Translations under genes and position numbers: made by a program | The notes under the pieces: model-generated | The model's database searches: none | Seen by the model: the letters and a program-made list of their open reading frames with translations, nothing else | What the model was told of the DNA's origin: nothing | Part shown: positions 11,261-23,824 of the stretch, one piece after another | Numbering within the stretch: position 1 is the stretch's first letter | How the letters are laid out: the number at the start of each line of letters is the position of its first letter | NCBI GenBank assembly: GCA_037954665.1 | Contig: JBBMOL010000012.1 | Coordinates: forward strand, 2,976,001-3,040,000 | Source of the DNA: Laguncularia racemosa | Taxonomy: Eukaryota; Streptophyta; Magnoliopsida; Myrtales; Combretaceae | Length of the DNA: 64,000 nucleotides | Direction: 5' to 3'

Positions 11261-14200
11261 TGGGGTCCACGAAGAGAAAGTGTAGGAGGAAAGGTCCAAG
11301 GTGCTTTTTGTCTTTTAATTTTGATTTTTATTCATTACAATCCAATTATTCATACGAGATTCGTGTTTTTAAAATAAATATATGGCAACTGAGTTTATCC
11401 TTTTCTTTTTTTTATTTTTTAATTTCTTTTATTGCCAATTTACAATCGCAAAGGGATGAGAGGAGGAAATCACACTTATTTTATTTTTTTAATAGTGTTA
11501 TACTAATTGGGTTATAATATTAAAATAATATCCTATTCTTTAGATACAACGAGACCAATATGGAAAGATTTTTTTTTTCTTTTTTTTTTCCCCTGGTATA
11601 AAACGACTTGAATTCCTAGATGCTACAATTACACTATTCAAAAAATGTTAATACCAAATTTCTACTGCAATACTAAATTAACCTTTCACGTAAAGGCCTA
11701 TTTATCCTGATTGAGCATTCCTTTTACATATTTAAATTTTATTGATTACTATGGGTTAAATGGGAAAATAATAGACTTTATAAAATTAAGACTATTGTAT
11801 ACTAATTGGCCATTGACTTGGTATTACGTTGAAGGAAGAAATTTATTGTGTCAATACCCTTTTAGGGATATAAGTGTGATTTTAAAAATGGATTTTTTTT
11901 ATTATTATTATTTTTATAGTATTCAAGGGTGTATTATCATAATTTACCTTAAAATTATAATATTGATTAAGTTAAGGAGTGCTCGGCTTACTTGACAAAG
12001 GCCAAAGAAGAAAATTTTCCATATTTTTCAAGATAAATTATATATAAAGATAAATATGTCAAAGAAATTAAAAGTTCCTTCGTTTGGCTTATATATATAT
12101 ATATATATTTAAAGATAACAGATAAATTCTTTGAATTCAAATGGATCTTCGAAATAGAAAGCTCAACCTCAAAATATTTGTAATTGGAATAGAAAATCAA
12201 TACCTAAAAATCAAATCATAATTTAGGAATGCAAATCTTTTTCGGTCTTTCCTTGATTTATTTCCCTATTTTACGTTGTTTAAATTGATTCATTCCAAAG
12301 GACCCTTCGTCTAATACAATAAGTCATTGAATAACTTTTCCTCAAAGCAAAGTATCCGATGCATTCTTAATAAGCCATAGTTAAGACATATTAATAGGCA
12401 TTATATGGATATTGGTTCTACATGATTTCAACAAGGCTTATTAATATTTGTGTGATCAATTTTCTAAATTCTAACAACTAATTATATCTCCTCAAAATGC
12501 ATATTCATTACATATTCAATCCTTAATCTTTGCAAAGCTATCCTACAATTTAAGCAAAGGCATTTATGCACCATATTAAATGAATATTATTGTTTTTCTG
12601 TGATATAATGAATTAGGATCAATTCCTCCTTTTGCTTCTTTTTTTTTTATAATAATCCAAATAAATAAATAAAAGTTCAATGAGTAAAATCATTTTACAG
12701 AGAGGTTTTCTTCTTCGAAGAAAAAGAAGATTAACATCATAATCCTAGACAGAGACTATGACTAAAAGTCTAAAACAATAAGTTTGGTTCTTTTGAATTA
12801 TTAAGTATGGAAAGACAACTAATAGTCATTAAAATATTAGTAAATGCAATTTTGCGTGTTACAAGTTGTGTTTATAGATTACCATTACAATGCAATTATT
12901 ATTGTGGTTTTTCAGCTACTCTTCAATAAATGGGCTCTATTTTACCAGCTATTGACAAAAATATATTTTAGCTTTTAGATTTTTGTTAATTCTTGTGGGT
13001 TTGGTTCCTTGTAGCAAAGCCTAATAATCTTAGAATAGTTTTGGGGGAATTTATTAAAATAATGAATTTTTAAAAAAATAATCACAAAATAGAATATCTA
13101 AAAAACTAATTCGTGAATTAGATGGTAAAGACATGAACTTAAAATATATCTTCATAGGCTAATATTAAAGAGATATTCCAGATATGCACTCTCAATATAA
13201 ATTATATCGAAAGTACATTAGTAGAACGTGCATTCAATATTTTACAAGCTATTGACAAAAATATATTTTAGCTTTTAGATTTTCGTTAATTCTTGTGGGT
13301 TTGGTTCATTGTAGCAAAGCATTAATTTATATCAATCTTAGAATAGTTTTGGCTTTACCAATCAGTTCTTGAATCATGGTCAATAACATACCAATGCACA
13401 AAAGTGTTTCCTTGGTCTTAACGTGATAGGCTTGCAATATGGCGGGTGTGGCTTCATGATGGCTATGGGAATAAATGTTGTCTTATGTTTTATTCTTTTA
13501 ATATAGATTACAAAAATTTTAAAATTATACATATCTTGTAATCCCTTCAATTTTTTTTAGAATATGTATCTTTTAAATTTTATAAGTCTCAAAATACTCT
13601 ACAAAGCCAGGACTTTAATAACTAAGTAGTATAAATACTAATCCCTTAATAAAATAAATTAAATTTGAATCTCCTATAGAATATATAAATTTTTTCTTTT
13701 TACTCCTTTTATTTAAAATATATTTATCCGTACTAAAATGATAATATTCTAATAGAAAGTCAATATAATTTTCAAACATAATTTACTAGAGATGTAAATA
13801 TAATGGATTTCCAATAAAGAAACACAAAATAATCATATATAAATCAAGTACTGACTTAAATTAGAAATATAATATAGTGTTTAATTATTTGACATACAGA
13901 ATGTTGGTTTGAAATAATTTATTATAATTAAACCTAACTTGACTGAATTTTCTTTACATTTTCTAAATTTGACTATATTTATATGTAATATTTTATAGAT
14001 GGAGTATAAACCTATCCAACCATCCAGAATTATATAGATTTCAATATCTAATTGGCTATTACGCTTGATCGTAACTTGGAATGAGATATTCAACATTATC
14101 TGCTGTGCAACGGAGCATCCACATATTAGATATTTTTTTTCATTTATTTTTCGTATACTCTTCAATTTTTCTTTTTCTTTTTTTGTTATTTCAAATCTTA

Positions 14201-15990
14201 AAAAAAAGTTAGATAAAATTGTTATAAAATTTCATGATTGCTCGTATTACATTTATCGATTAAAGTGATTATCTGCAATTTATAGCCTGTAATATGTTGT
14301 CTTCAGTTTTCCGCACCAATTATGTTCTGATTTAAAGTGATCGATCGAATTTCTATTGACGTATATATATGACGTGTTTAATATATAGGTAGCGTGTGTA
14401 TATATATATACACAACGTATTTAATATATAGGTACCGAATAAAATATAAATCAAATATTAGATAAAATGCTCAAAAATTTTGTATTATATATCTTATAAT
14501 ATAAAAATTCATTTCACTAAATAAAATAAAAATATTCTAAAAAAAAAAAAAACACCATATATCATTATTATTCTTTTTGCTATTATTTCAACATCCTAGT
14601 GCTTTCAATAAGTCTTCACATCAACGTCAAAATAACCGTATTTCATAAAAAAATTCATATCTTATATTATACAAACAAAGCATAGTACAAAAATATTATA
14701 CTATATTCTTCTTCTTGTATAATACAATCCCATTCTACTTGTACTCTATTAACCAAATGTTATCATGGAATTTCTCTTAGTGATAACCTCGCATCTCAAT
14801 GTGTATGATGAAAAATAAGTCTTTCATTATTCAATATTATACTGAGTGTTGCCTAGTAAAACTAAAGTGTCTTTTTATTGTTAGTATTTATTTATCTTAT
14901 TTGTTTAGTTTAAATGAGCATATGCAAATATGCATGAATTTCATAGAAAATAATTTAATACGATTAGCAATATTGAACATTTAAAGTTTCAAATAAATTA
15001 ATTTTTTGAATATATTCTAATAGTTATTGACTTTGGAATTATGTGAAAAATAAAAGGTATGACGAGGGAAAATAATTTTGCATGTTTTCTTACTTTAGTA
15101 ATTCTCATTTTATTGCCTATTTATATATAGTAAATTTTGAATCACTTACTAATTATAAAAAGAAATAATATCCCTTTTCCACATAACATAATGGGATTAG
15201 TTCAAATTTCAGCTATGATGAAATATTTTTTTTATCATGGTAATACCTAGTAATTCTATTAGAGAGCAAACATGTATATTCAACATTTTTTTTTATTGCC
15301 AACTACAATATACATAATAAATGTTTAGAAAGAGGAGAATTGAACTTAATCTATTCCATTGAGAAGGTAGTACTCGTATCAATGAGTTACGTGATTTTTT
15401 TTAAAAAATTAGTGAGATCAAGATTAATTAAATAAGGATTTAATGTGACAATATGTTTAAAAATAGCAAAGCCCTACTGTATTATAAATAAATAATTTAT
15501 TAGTATTAATAGGTTATATATTCGAATAAATGGTGGGCAAATAATACCAATAATACTTAGAAAAAAAAAAACTTTGGCGTAGATTGATTCCTTCTAACAT
15601 TACTAGCATGTTGGGGCCGACCTAATGTGAAATGGATATACAAAATCAACGAGGTCGATGTCTCCATCCTCCGATTGGCAAGCCAAATCCAAATACCCCG
15701 TCCCTGAAGCCGAAACGAGCGATTCGATAGGCTTCAAGAAAATAAAATATACACGGTTTGGAAAGATGCTTTTATAAAGATTTTAGATTTGCTGTTGTTT
15801 TGTCTATTCGCGTTTTCCTAAAGTGCGTGTTTTCCCAATTTTGTTTCTGGCTTTTCTCTCTTTCTTTTTTTAGTTTTTTTTTTTTTTTTGTCTTTTTTGG
15901 GGCTAAATTCATGTTGGTCTAGGCTCATATCAAAAACCTTAAGGAGCTAAAATAGTTTTTAGGTTTTAAACATAATAACTATCTGGGTTT
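11261..15990. other. Intergenic AT-rich DNA
   Basis: I support no gene here. Open frames are short and biased by AT content. The stretch holds a 110-bp direct repeat (12938 and 13238, listed separately), TA microsatellites (about 12090-12110 and 14395-14412) and many T runs. A less AT-rich patch at 15590-15760 has no recognisable protein match. Confidence 0.6.
12938..13355. repeat. Direct duplication of about 110 bp at an exact 300-bp offset
   Basis: The segment at about 12938-13045, with AGCTATTGACAAAAATATAT and GTGGGTTTGGTTC, is repeated at about 13238-13355 with only a few substitutions and a short insertion (TTTATATCAA near 13329). The offset is exactly 300 bp. The sequence between the copies does not obviously repeat, so this may be one duplicated segment or the remains of a tandem pair. 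Confidence 0.75.
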
Positions 15991-17299
15991 AACTTTGAGA
16001 CTAAATAACAGAGTTAAAGGAGTCGAGTTCATAAATTGAGGATGACATAAAGAGATTTTGTATAGTCACTTAGGAATAGAAACCATTAAACTAGCCCATT
16101 CATTTTCAACCTTTTTCAAGGAAGTTTGTGCACTTGAAGAAGCCCTCCATAAGCTTAAACTTAAAGAAAGCTCATACAAAGATCCATCGATAAGAAGAAT
16201 CATCTTAGCCATTGACTATTTGTGCGATCCAACGAATGTTGTCAATAACCATGCTCTATAAGTACTTAAGAGCTCCTCATTTGAGAGAATTCAAATATCC
16301 AAAGATACACTATTGTGTTATCATATTCCCATCCTAAAAGATCAAACAAACTCAAAATCAAGAATGCACAGCTTCTCATCAAGAATAGTAGGGTTGATGT
16401 TCTATAACTTCTTCACCTATCACACATGCAATTAAACTCCTTGAAACTGTCTATTCCTGCTTTTTTCTCTCTCTAAGTCATCTCCATGTCCACGTATTAT
16501 TCCTTGTCATTCCTCTGAGCCATTTATTGCATAAGACGCACGTTGCATGCAAATGACAACTACTACAATCGAATCCACTCATTTACAAGGTTCAACTTTA
16601 GTAGGCTAGGGATTTACAAAAGCTTGGTTTTGAGCACATTTATCAACCACATGTTTGCCAACAACATAGTTGAAGTGCCAAATCATCTCATTTCATCGAT
16701 AAGATTGACAGAGATTAACAAAGATCCTAGATTGATTTGTTTTCAAAAATAAAGGTCCTAAAATGAAAAAAGGTTAAACATAAAGTTCAAAAAAAAAAAG
16801 GAAGGAAATCTTGTGTATTTGTGTATTTTCCCCTATATTGATGCTATATATCCAATATCCTTTTAACTAAAGTAAAATGCTCCAATATGTAAAGATCATA
16901 ATAAGTATTACAATTGAGCTTTTTTTTCCCCTCTAATGGAGTCAAATATTCCCACAATAATGTTAAAAGCTTAGCATCAAGAGTGATCTTGTATAACTAT
17001 GCTCCATCAAACTTTGAAGGCCATGAATTGGTTTCCAAACTTCTTTGCCCATAATTTTTATAACATACCTAAGGAAGTTTCCCTAAGAATCCCTATGCTG
17101 CCTATAATTTCCATAACTAGACTTATGTTTACAAAACCATATGTGCTAGGCTTTATTAGGGATGGCTTGCAAACTACTCAAACTTAACTTAGCATTTTCT
17201 TAAGTGCAATGTGATTCAAGTCAATCCAAGTGTGAGCTCAAGTTATTTAAGTAACTTATAAAGGCTAAACTTGAACTTGAGCCTGCACCTATTTGATAT
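15991..17299. other. Probable downstream part of a decayed CACTA element; no readable gene
   Basis: This lies just downstream, in the minus-strand sense, of the recognisable TNP2 remnant and has similar base composition. I could not match its translations to the later part of TNP2 or to any other family with confidence. Open frames at 16058-16261, 16543-16752 and 16999-17187 (plus) have no recognisable domain. Confidence 0.35.
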
Positions 17300-18260
17300 T
17301 ATGATTATACTTTTTCTATGGATCTCAACACATGAACCAAGACCTCTTTTGCAATTAACCCTTTTATAGAAGTATGACAAGTTAAATCACATCATAAATC
17401 TTGTATTCTAGGAACCTACATAAAATCATTGATAGAAGCTTCTATAGCAATACATGACAATCATAACTTTTTAAACCTCTTATAGTTGCTTTCAACCAAC
17501 CAAAACATGATGAGATATTTGATGCACATCCATCTAGCATTTCTACGTCCTTGATCAAGCTACATACTTCCTTTACTTAATTAAGAGTAAGTGTAAATAA
17601 GGCTAAAAGCTTTTATCAACCAACCACCCTAAGATTTTAGATGCAACTCAAGTCAAATAGCCATCTCCCACAAGGTCAATCTCACCTTCTCAGTGTATTT
17701 AGATTTCCCTTTTATACCCAAGGTTGCTCCCACTAGTCTATCACATATGTTCTTCTTAATGTGTGTGATGTCAAGGTTATGGCGAATGTCCAACTCTTAC
17801 TAATAAGGCAAACTGATAACCATCCAAATCCCAAGACTCATTCATGAATAGCATGCAATCATTCTCACATACATGAATTAGGCATCCATTCCCAACTTCC
17901 TCAACATCTTGCATGCCTTATAATAGGAAAAGAGTAATCTATTGGCATCTTGCAACAAGCTCTTCACAAATGCTAGTCAATTATTGAAGTTTTGACATAT
18001 TGTCTAACATCAACATTGAGATTCATTATTTATATCATAACTGATAAGAGTGAGAACTTGAAGCATCCTAAACAAAACCCATTTTATGCATCTTCAAACA
18101 TACTTGTCCACCTACTTGAGTCTAAATCACTGTCTTCACCATCATTCGTATTGTCTTCATCTCGATGAAGATCATTAATCACCATGTTCTCTAATATTTA
18201 ATTATCCACTAGGTTATTGAATGTGGGAGCCACATCAATATCATTAAAAATCCATTCTCT
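17300..18260 (-). pseudogene. CACTA (En/Spm) TNP2-type transposase remnant
   Basis: Reading the minus strand gives pieces in the order expected for the plant TNP2 transposase (Transposase_21 family), with stops and frameshifts between them. An acidic N-terminal stretch (about 18120-18240) is followed by CFKFSLLS and NLNV (about 18000-18080). A cysteine block HVCENDCMLF lies at about 17845-17875, then HNLDITHIKKNICD with GIKGKSK (about 17690-17785), where active family members have a similar HNLDVMHIEKN block. Further on are VEMLDGCASNIS (about 17520-17565) and LKSYDCHVLL (about 17445-17475). The gene is clearly dead. The terminal CACTA inverted repeats were not located. The copia element starting at 18713 lies about 450 bp upstream of it and may have landed in the same CACTA element. 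Confidence 0.7.
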
Positions 18261-18707
18261 TGCAACAATGAGAACCTTAGCAACTACACTCAAGACCTCC
18301 TTGTGATAAGTCTATGTTCAAATAGGTGTAGATGAGGGATCCTAGTAGGAGTGGTAACATGCGTATCAAGTAGGTACCACACTGCACGTGATTTCAAAGA
18401 AAAGCAATTCAAAGATGGCACATGGTGAGATAACTAGGAAGAAAGTGGCAAGGAAGAAGAGTAGGCAATCTCAAGCGTCTCAAATGCACAAGTGATAACA
18501 AGGAAGCTAAGGGAACCTCAAGCGTCAACCTTGCAATTTTTTAGCAATAAATATTGTTCTTCGCCTAATCTCTTATTTGATCTTTGAAAGTTAAGAACTC
18601 TTAGTGAAGCACCATTTCTTTGATCTCTAAAATCTAGGCCAAAAGGTCCCCCAATGAAGAGAAATGACTTAGTATTTATAGACTTTTTGGTCTGATAACA
18701 TCCATTA
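18261..18707. other. Left flank of the copia insertion
   Basis: Non-coding sequence that probably continues the CACTA-related DNA. It joins directly to 24061 onward if the copia element is removed. No gene is seen. Confidence 0.4.
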
Positions 18708-18712
18708 GATCA
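18708..18712. other. Target-site duplication GATCA (left)
   Basis: The five bases GATCA precede the 5' LTR and are repeated exactly after the 3' LTR at 24056-24060, which fixes both ends of the copia insertion. Confidence 0.93.
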
Positions 18713-18945
18713 TGTAGGAAATCAAACCAGATTCTCTTCTTCTATATTAGAAATTAATATCCTAGGGATTTCAATGTAATATTCTGTGTATATATATATA
18801 TATATAGCAATATTGTGTATCATATATATATAGTGCATATATTAGGAATAGAAAGATATAGTCAAGAAGATTTCTTTTGTATATATATGTGTATCTATTC
18901 CTTGAAATCATAAGAGAGAAGTTTTATTAAGAATTATTTGCTACA
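18713..18945 (+). repeat. 5' LTR of the copia element
   Basis: A 233-bp repeat starting TGTAGGAAATC and ending TTTGCTACA. It differs from the 3' LTR at three bases plus a 2-bp length change in a TA microsatellite (18788-18805). Confidence 0.95.
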
Positions 18946-18957
18946 TGGTATCAGAGC
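18946..18957 (+). other. Primer-binding site, tRNA initiator-Met type
   Basis: TGGTATCAGAGC directly abuts the 5' LTR and is the usual complement of the initiator methionine tRNA 3' end used by plant copia elements. Confidence 0.9.
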
Positions 18958-19099
18958 TACGGAAATAGAAAATCCTGCAAATACTGCTTCTCTTCTCCTC
19001 TTCTGTTCTGTTTTTTTTTTTCTCTTTCGTGCCGTCTCTTTCTCTCGCTGTCTTTCCCTCTCTTCCGGGTAGATCTCACAGCCCTCACAGACCTCTAGT

Positions 19100-19786
19100 A
19101 TGGCAGAATCTGATGGATCTTCTGGGGGTTCTTCAACAACAAATTCACTCCCTGGAATAACGCCAACACCCATTGAAAACAGTTTCATCCAACCGGTCAT
19201 CAGTCATAAACTCAATGGTCATAACTATCTCCAATGGTCACAAGCAACAATGTTGTTTGTTAGCGGAAGGAACAAAGATGACTATCTCACCGGTGTCATT
19301 ACTCAACCCAATCCACGTGATCCAAAATTCAAATCATGGAGGGCAGAAAACAATCTTGTTATGTCTTGGCTAATTGGATCCATGACAACCGAGATTGGAG
19401 AGAACTTCTTGCTCTACTCCACGGCAAAAGAAATTTGGGATGCTGCTCGTGATACATTCTCAAATCACGAAAACACAATTGAGCTATTCCATGTGGAAAG
19501 TACACTTCAAGAATTAAGACAAGGAGAAAAATCGGTCACCCTGTACTTCACATCTCTCACTCGACTTTGGCAACAACTAGATATGTTTGAATCCCATGAA
19601 TGGAATTGCCCCTTGGATTGTACTTATTTCAAGAAAATCATTGAAACCAAGCAGATATTTAAGTTCTTGATGGGCTTAAATAAATCCTTAGATGAAGTCG
19701 GGGCAGAATCCTTGGAACAAAGCCGCTGCCTAGCTTACGAGAGGTGTTTTCTGAAGTCCGGAGGGAAGAGAGTCGCAAGAGAGTGA
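19100..19786 (+). pseudogene. copia gag (capsid part), frameshifted
   Basis: A 228-codon open frame starting at the first ATG after the PBS. Residues about 30-190 form a typical copia gag domain (UBN2/Retrotran_gag type): LNGHNYLQWSQATMLFVSG, then a DYLTG block and VMSWLIGSM, then LWQQLDMFE. Near 19699-19704 the reading frame shifts by the loss of one base. After this the frame runs through non-homologous residues to a stop at 19784-19786, while the true continuation is found in another frame from about 19705 (VFSEVRREESRKRVMLG). It therefore lost its fusion to the nucleocapsid and pol parts. Confidence 0.9.
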
Positions 19787-20682
19787 TGCTGGGAAACTCA
19801 GAAAACCTAGTGTCAACAGAAAGCTCAGCTCTTGCTGCAGTAAAAGACCGGTTGCACCTATCCAATGTTGCTGCAGATGATAGGAGAATGCATCAGAATG
19901 CAGGTAACAATCGGACAGGTCGAGGACGTCCCTGGTGTGATCATTGCAAAAAGCCAGGCCACCTCAAGGAAACGTGCTGGAAACTGCATGGAAAGCCACT
20001 TGATTGGAAATCTAGCAGAGACCGTGAGGCAAAGGGGAATACTGCTTTCGTAGAGACTTCACCAACTGTCAATCAAGCTCCTTTCACCAAGGATCAATTG
20101 GAATTACTCCAACAGCTGATCCAGAATTCATCTAAATCAACATCTCCTCATGATGGGGAACATGGATCAGGTAATCACGCACTACATGTTGCTCAGAACC
20201 CATCGTCATCATGGATAGTAGACTCCGGAGCATCAAATCACATGACAGGTGATAGATCTCTTTTCACATCTTACTCACCTTGTAAAGAACTACAAAATGT
20301 AAGGATAGCCAATGGTACTCGCACACAAGTTGAAGGGATAGGAACAATCTGCCTTTCAAGTTCTCTAATTCTCTATTCTGTGTTGTTGGTACCTGACCTA
20401 GATTGCAATCTAATCTCGGTTAGCAAACTAAATAGTGATCTGAGATGTGAAACTAAGTTCTTTGCCAACTGTTGTGTATTTCAGGACTTGAGCTCGGGGA
20501 GGACGATTGGCAATGCTGAGCTTCACAAAGGTCTCTACATTCTTGATGTAAACATCTCATCCTCATACAGCATCTCTAGCAATAAAATTAGTTCTTGTTA
20601 TGTTGGTCATTCAAATAAGGATAGAACAATCATGATGTGGCATTCTCGATTAGGACATCCAAATTTCTTATATATGAAATGA
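19744..20682 (+). pseudogene. copia nucleocapsid, protease and start of integrase, ended by a stop
   Basis: This frame resumes the polyprotein after the gag frameshift. It has a CCHC zinc knuckle CDHCKKPGHLKETC (19936-19977), the aspartic protease site DSGASNHM (from 20221), and the pre-integrase block WHSRLGHPNFLYMK just before the stop. The stop is TGA at 20680-20682. Homologous sequence carries on in the same frame, so this looks like a CGA-to-TGA type change rather than a real end. Confidence 0.9.
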
Positions 20683-21876
20683 TTGTATCCATCTCTATTT
20701 ATCAATAAAAATCCAAATTTCTTTCATTGTGAAATATGTCAATTTGCAAAACACACTCGGAGCACATACTATCCACTACCCTACAAACCAAGTCATCCTT
20801 TTCCCCTCATACATGGTGATATTTAGGGACCAACTCGTATTCCCAATATTACTGGTACTCGATGGTTTCTATTGTTAGTTGATGATCATACACGATTGTA
20901 CTGGACATACCTCATGAAAGAAAAATCCGAGACAAATCATATTATCAAACACTTTCATGCTATGGTTAGAAACCAATTCAAGAGTGACATCCAAATCTTC
21001 AAAACTGATAATGCTAGAGATTTCTTTAACTCAAATCTCAGTCTTTACCTCAAATCACATGGTATTGTTCAACAAAGTTCATGTGTTGATACACCTCAAC
21101 AAAATGGTGTGGCCGAAAGGAAAAATCGCCATATCCTTGAAGTTGCTCGTTCCTTGCTTTTTCAAACCAATGTTCCTAAAAAATTTTGGGGTGAAGCTAT
21201 ACTTACAGCTACATATCTCATTAATAGGATGCCCTCACATGTTTTGAAATTTCAATCACCATTACAAATGCTTGACAAGTTTTACCCAACTTCACGGTTA
21301 GTATCCCAAGTCCCACTCAAAATCTTTGGGTGCACTGCATTTGTTCACATTAATCATGGAAAGCTCGATGCGCGTGCACTTAAATGTATGTTCATAGGAT
21401 ACTCACCAAATCAGAAAGGGTACAAATGTTTCTCTCCTCTCACAAGTAAATTCTATCATACTATGAATGTCACCTTCTTTGAAGAAAACCCATTTTTTCC
21501 CACTTCTGTAATTCAGGGGGAGCATGACTCTAGTACTCGTACTCATGAATTCCAGAATTGGGATTGGACTACTTTTATTGAAACAAGTCTATCTGGTCTT
21601 CCTCCCAATTCTGTTATATGTCCAGACACAAGTCCAAGGAGTTCATCACCGATGAACTACCCTAAACATCTCCTTCTTCCTATCAAAGAAATCAATGTTT
21701 ACACAAGAAGGAAAAGACCATTGCAGAATGAACAACAGACCCAAGAGATCTCCTCGAGTGACAATTCTGAAACAATGCCAACTGAGGAAAGATCTTGTTC
21801 CCAATCAGCAAAGGAAAAGGTAATAAATCATGATCCAAATTTAGATTTGCCAATTGCTCATAGGAAAGGAGTCTGA
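20683..21876 (+). pseudogene. copia integrase region
   Basis: This is the same frame as the segment before it. It starts with the second half of the HHCC zinc site (FHCEICQFAKHTR, about 20720-20760) and meets an in-frame TAG at 20824-20826. It is then open to the TGA at 21874-21876. The catalytic core is visible: LLVDDHTRLYW, FKTDNARDFF and TPQQNGVAERKNRH supply the D, D and E residues. A region like the C-terminal integrase domain follows (IFGCTAFVHI, LDARALKCMFIGYS), then a low-conservation linker. Confidence 0.88.
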
Positions 21877-21886
21877 TCATGCACAC

Positions 21887-22498
21887 AGCACCCGCTATGC
21901 AACTACATCTCCTACTCAAATCTATCACAGAAATTCCGAGCATTTGTAACCTCTCTGGACAAAGTTGAGATTCCTAGTTCAATATATGAAGCTCTAAAGG
22001 TCCCTGAATGGAGGAAAGCAACACTAGAGGAGTTGAATGCACTTGAGAAGAATGGCACATGGGTTCTAACATCATTGCCACCAGGGAAGAAGACTGTAGG
22101 ATGCAAATGGATATTTTCAATCAAACAAAAGGCTGATGGAGGCATTGATAGGTACAAAGCACGGTTAGTAGCTAGAGGATTCACACAGTCATAGCACCCG
22201 CTATGCAACTACATCTCCTACTCAAATCTATCACAGAAATTCCGAGCATTTGTAACCTCTCTGGACAAAGTTGAGATTCCCAGTTCAATATATGAAGCTC
22301 TAAAGGTCCCTGAATGGAGGAAAGCAACACTAGAGGAGTTGAATGCACTTGAGAAGAATGGCACATGGGTTCTAACATCATTGCCACCAGGGAAGAAGAC
22401 TGTAGGATGCAAATGGACATTTTCAATCAAACAAAAGGCTGATGGAGGCATTGATAGGTACAAAGCACGGTTAGTAGCTAGAGGATTCACACAGTCAT
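21887..22498 (+). repeat. 306-bp in-frame tandem duplication in the reverse-transcriptase region
   Basis: Positions 21887-22192 and 22193-22498 are two adjacent copies of the same 306 bp (102 codons), differing at only two bases (T/C in GATTCCYAGTTC and in TGGAYATTTTC). Each encodes the start of the RVT_2 domain, from about SYSNLSQKFRAFV to KARLVARGFTQS. Because 306 is a multiple of three the frame is kept, but the junction creates TAG at 22192-22194. It is not part of normal copia structure. Confidence 0.95.
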
Positions 22499-23817
22499 AT
22501 GGAATTGATTACCAAGAAACTTTTGCTACTGTGGCTAAGCTCAATACAATACGTGTGCTATTATCTGTTGCTGCAAATCAGGATTGGCCACTGTTCCAGC
22601 TTGATGTGAAAAATGCGTTCCTCAATGGAGACTTAATTGAGGAAGTCTATATGGACATACCTACTGGTTTTGAAACCGAGAAAACAAGAGGAAAAGTGTG
22701 CAAACTGCAAAAGGCACTATATGGACTGAAACAATCACCTCGAGCTTGGTTTGATAGGTTCACACGAGTACTTAAACAATGCGGGTACTCTCAATCTCAA
22801 GCAGATCACACACTATTCATCAAACATTTCATAGATGGGAGAATTACAATATTGATTGTATATGTTGATGATATAGTCCTTACTGGGAATCATGAAGGAG
22901 AGATGAGAAGACTCAAGATCTTATTGTCCAAGGAATTCGAAATCAAAGACTTAGGACATTTAAGATACTTTTTGGGAATGGAAGTAGGTAGAACTAGCAA
23001 AGGAATTTCAGTCTCTCAACGTAAATATGTTCTGGATCTTCTGACTGAAACAGGAATGAGTGGATGCAAGCCTGTTGAAACACCTATGGATCCCAATACA
23101 AAATTAATGCCTCGAACTGGAGAATTAGCAGCAGACAAGGGGTGTTATCAACGGTTAGTAGGAAAGTTGATATATCTTACCCACACACGTCTAGATATAA
23201 GCTTTGCAGTCAGTATTGTGAGTCAGTACCTAAGCAATCCATCTACAGATCACATGGAGGCAGTGAATAGAATCCTCAAGTATCTCAAAAAGGATCCTGG
23301 AAAGGGGTTAATGTTTGAAAAGACACATGATAGATCACTTGTTATCTACACTGATGCAGATTGGGCTGGATCCCCTGTTGATAGAAGATCTACATCAGGA
23401 TATTGCTCATTTGTTTGGGGAAACCTGGTAACATGGCGAAGCAAGAAGCAACAAGTAGTAGCTCGTAGCAGTGCTGAGGCTGAGTTTCGAGCATTAGCTC
23501 AAGGCATATGTGAAGGGATTTGGTTAAAACGCCTTTTGAATGAACTCAAAATTGGTATGGATGATTCTATTCAAGTGATGTGTGATAATCAGTCAGCTAT
23601 TGCAATTGCCAAGAACCCAGTTCATCATGACAGAACAAAGCATGTCGAAATAGATAGGCACTTCATCAATGAGAAAATAGAAGGAAAAGAGATTTCTCTT
23701 AATTATGTTCCCTCTAGACAGCAGGTGGCAGACATCTTGACAAAGGCTCTATTTCGACCCAACTTCATTGAACTAAGTTCCAAGCTTGGTTTAATGAACA
23801 TATATCATCTGGTTTGA
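22195..23817 (+). pseudogene. copia reverse transcriptase and RNase H, open to the natural stop
   Basis: After the TAG at the duplication junction the frame is open from 22195 to the TGA at 23815-23817. The reverse transcriptase has LDVKNAFLNGDLIEEVYM and the YVDD active site (22861-22872, in YVDDIVLTGN). The RNase H part has IYTDADWAGSPVDRRSTSGY, SSAEAEFRAL, VMCDNQSAIAIA and the closing VADILTKAL block. These catalytic residues appear intact, but with upstream stops and no start of its own this is not a working gene. It ends just before the polypurine tract, as usual for copia. Confidence 0.92.
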
Positions 23818-23824
23818 GGGGGAG
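23816..23824 (+). other. Polypurine tract
   Basis: GAGGGGGAG immediately precedes the 3' LTR and overlaps the pol stop codon. It is the plus-strand primer for reverse transcription. Confidence 0.88.

Noticed and set aside
21692..22490. Repeated minus-strand open frames in the copia element
   Set aside because: They are antisense shadows of the duplicated reverse-transcriptase segment.
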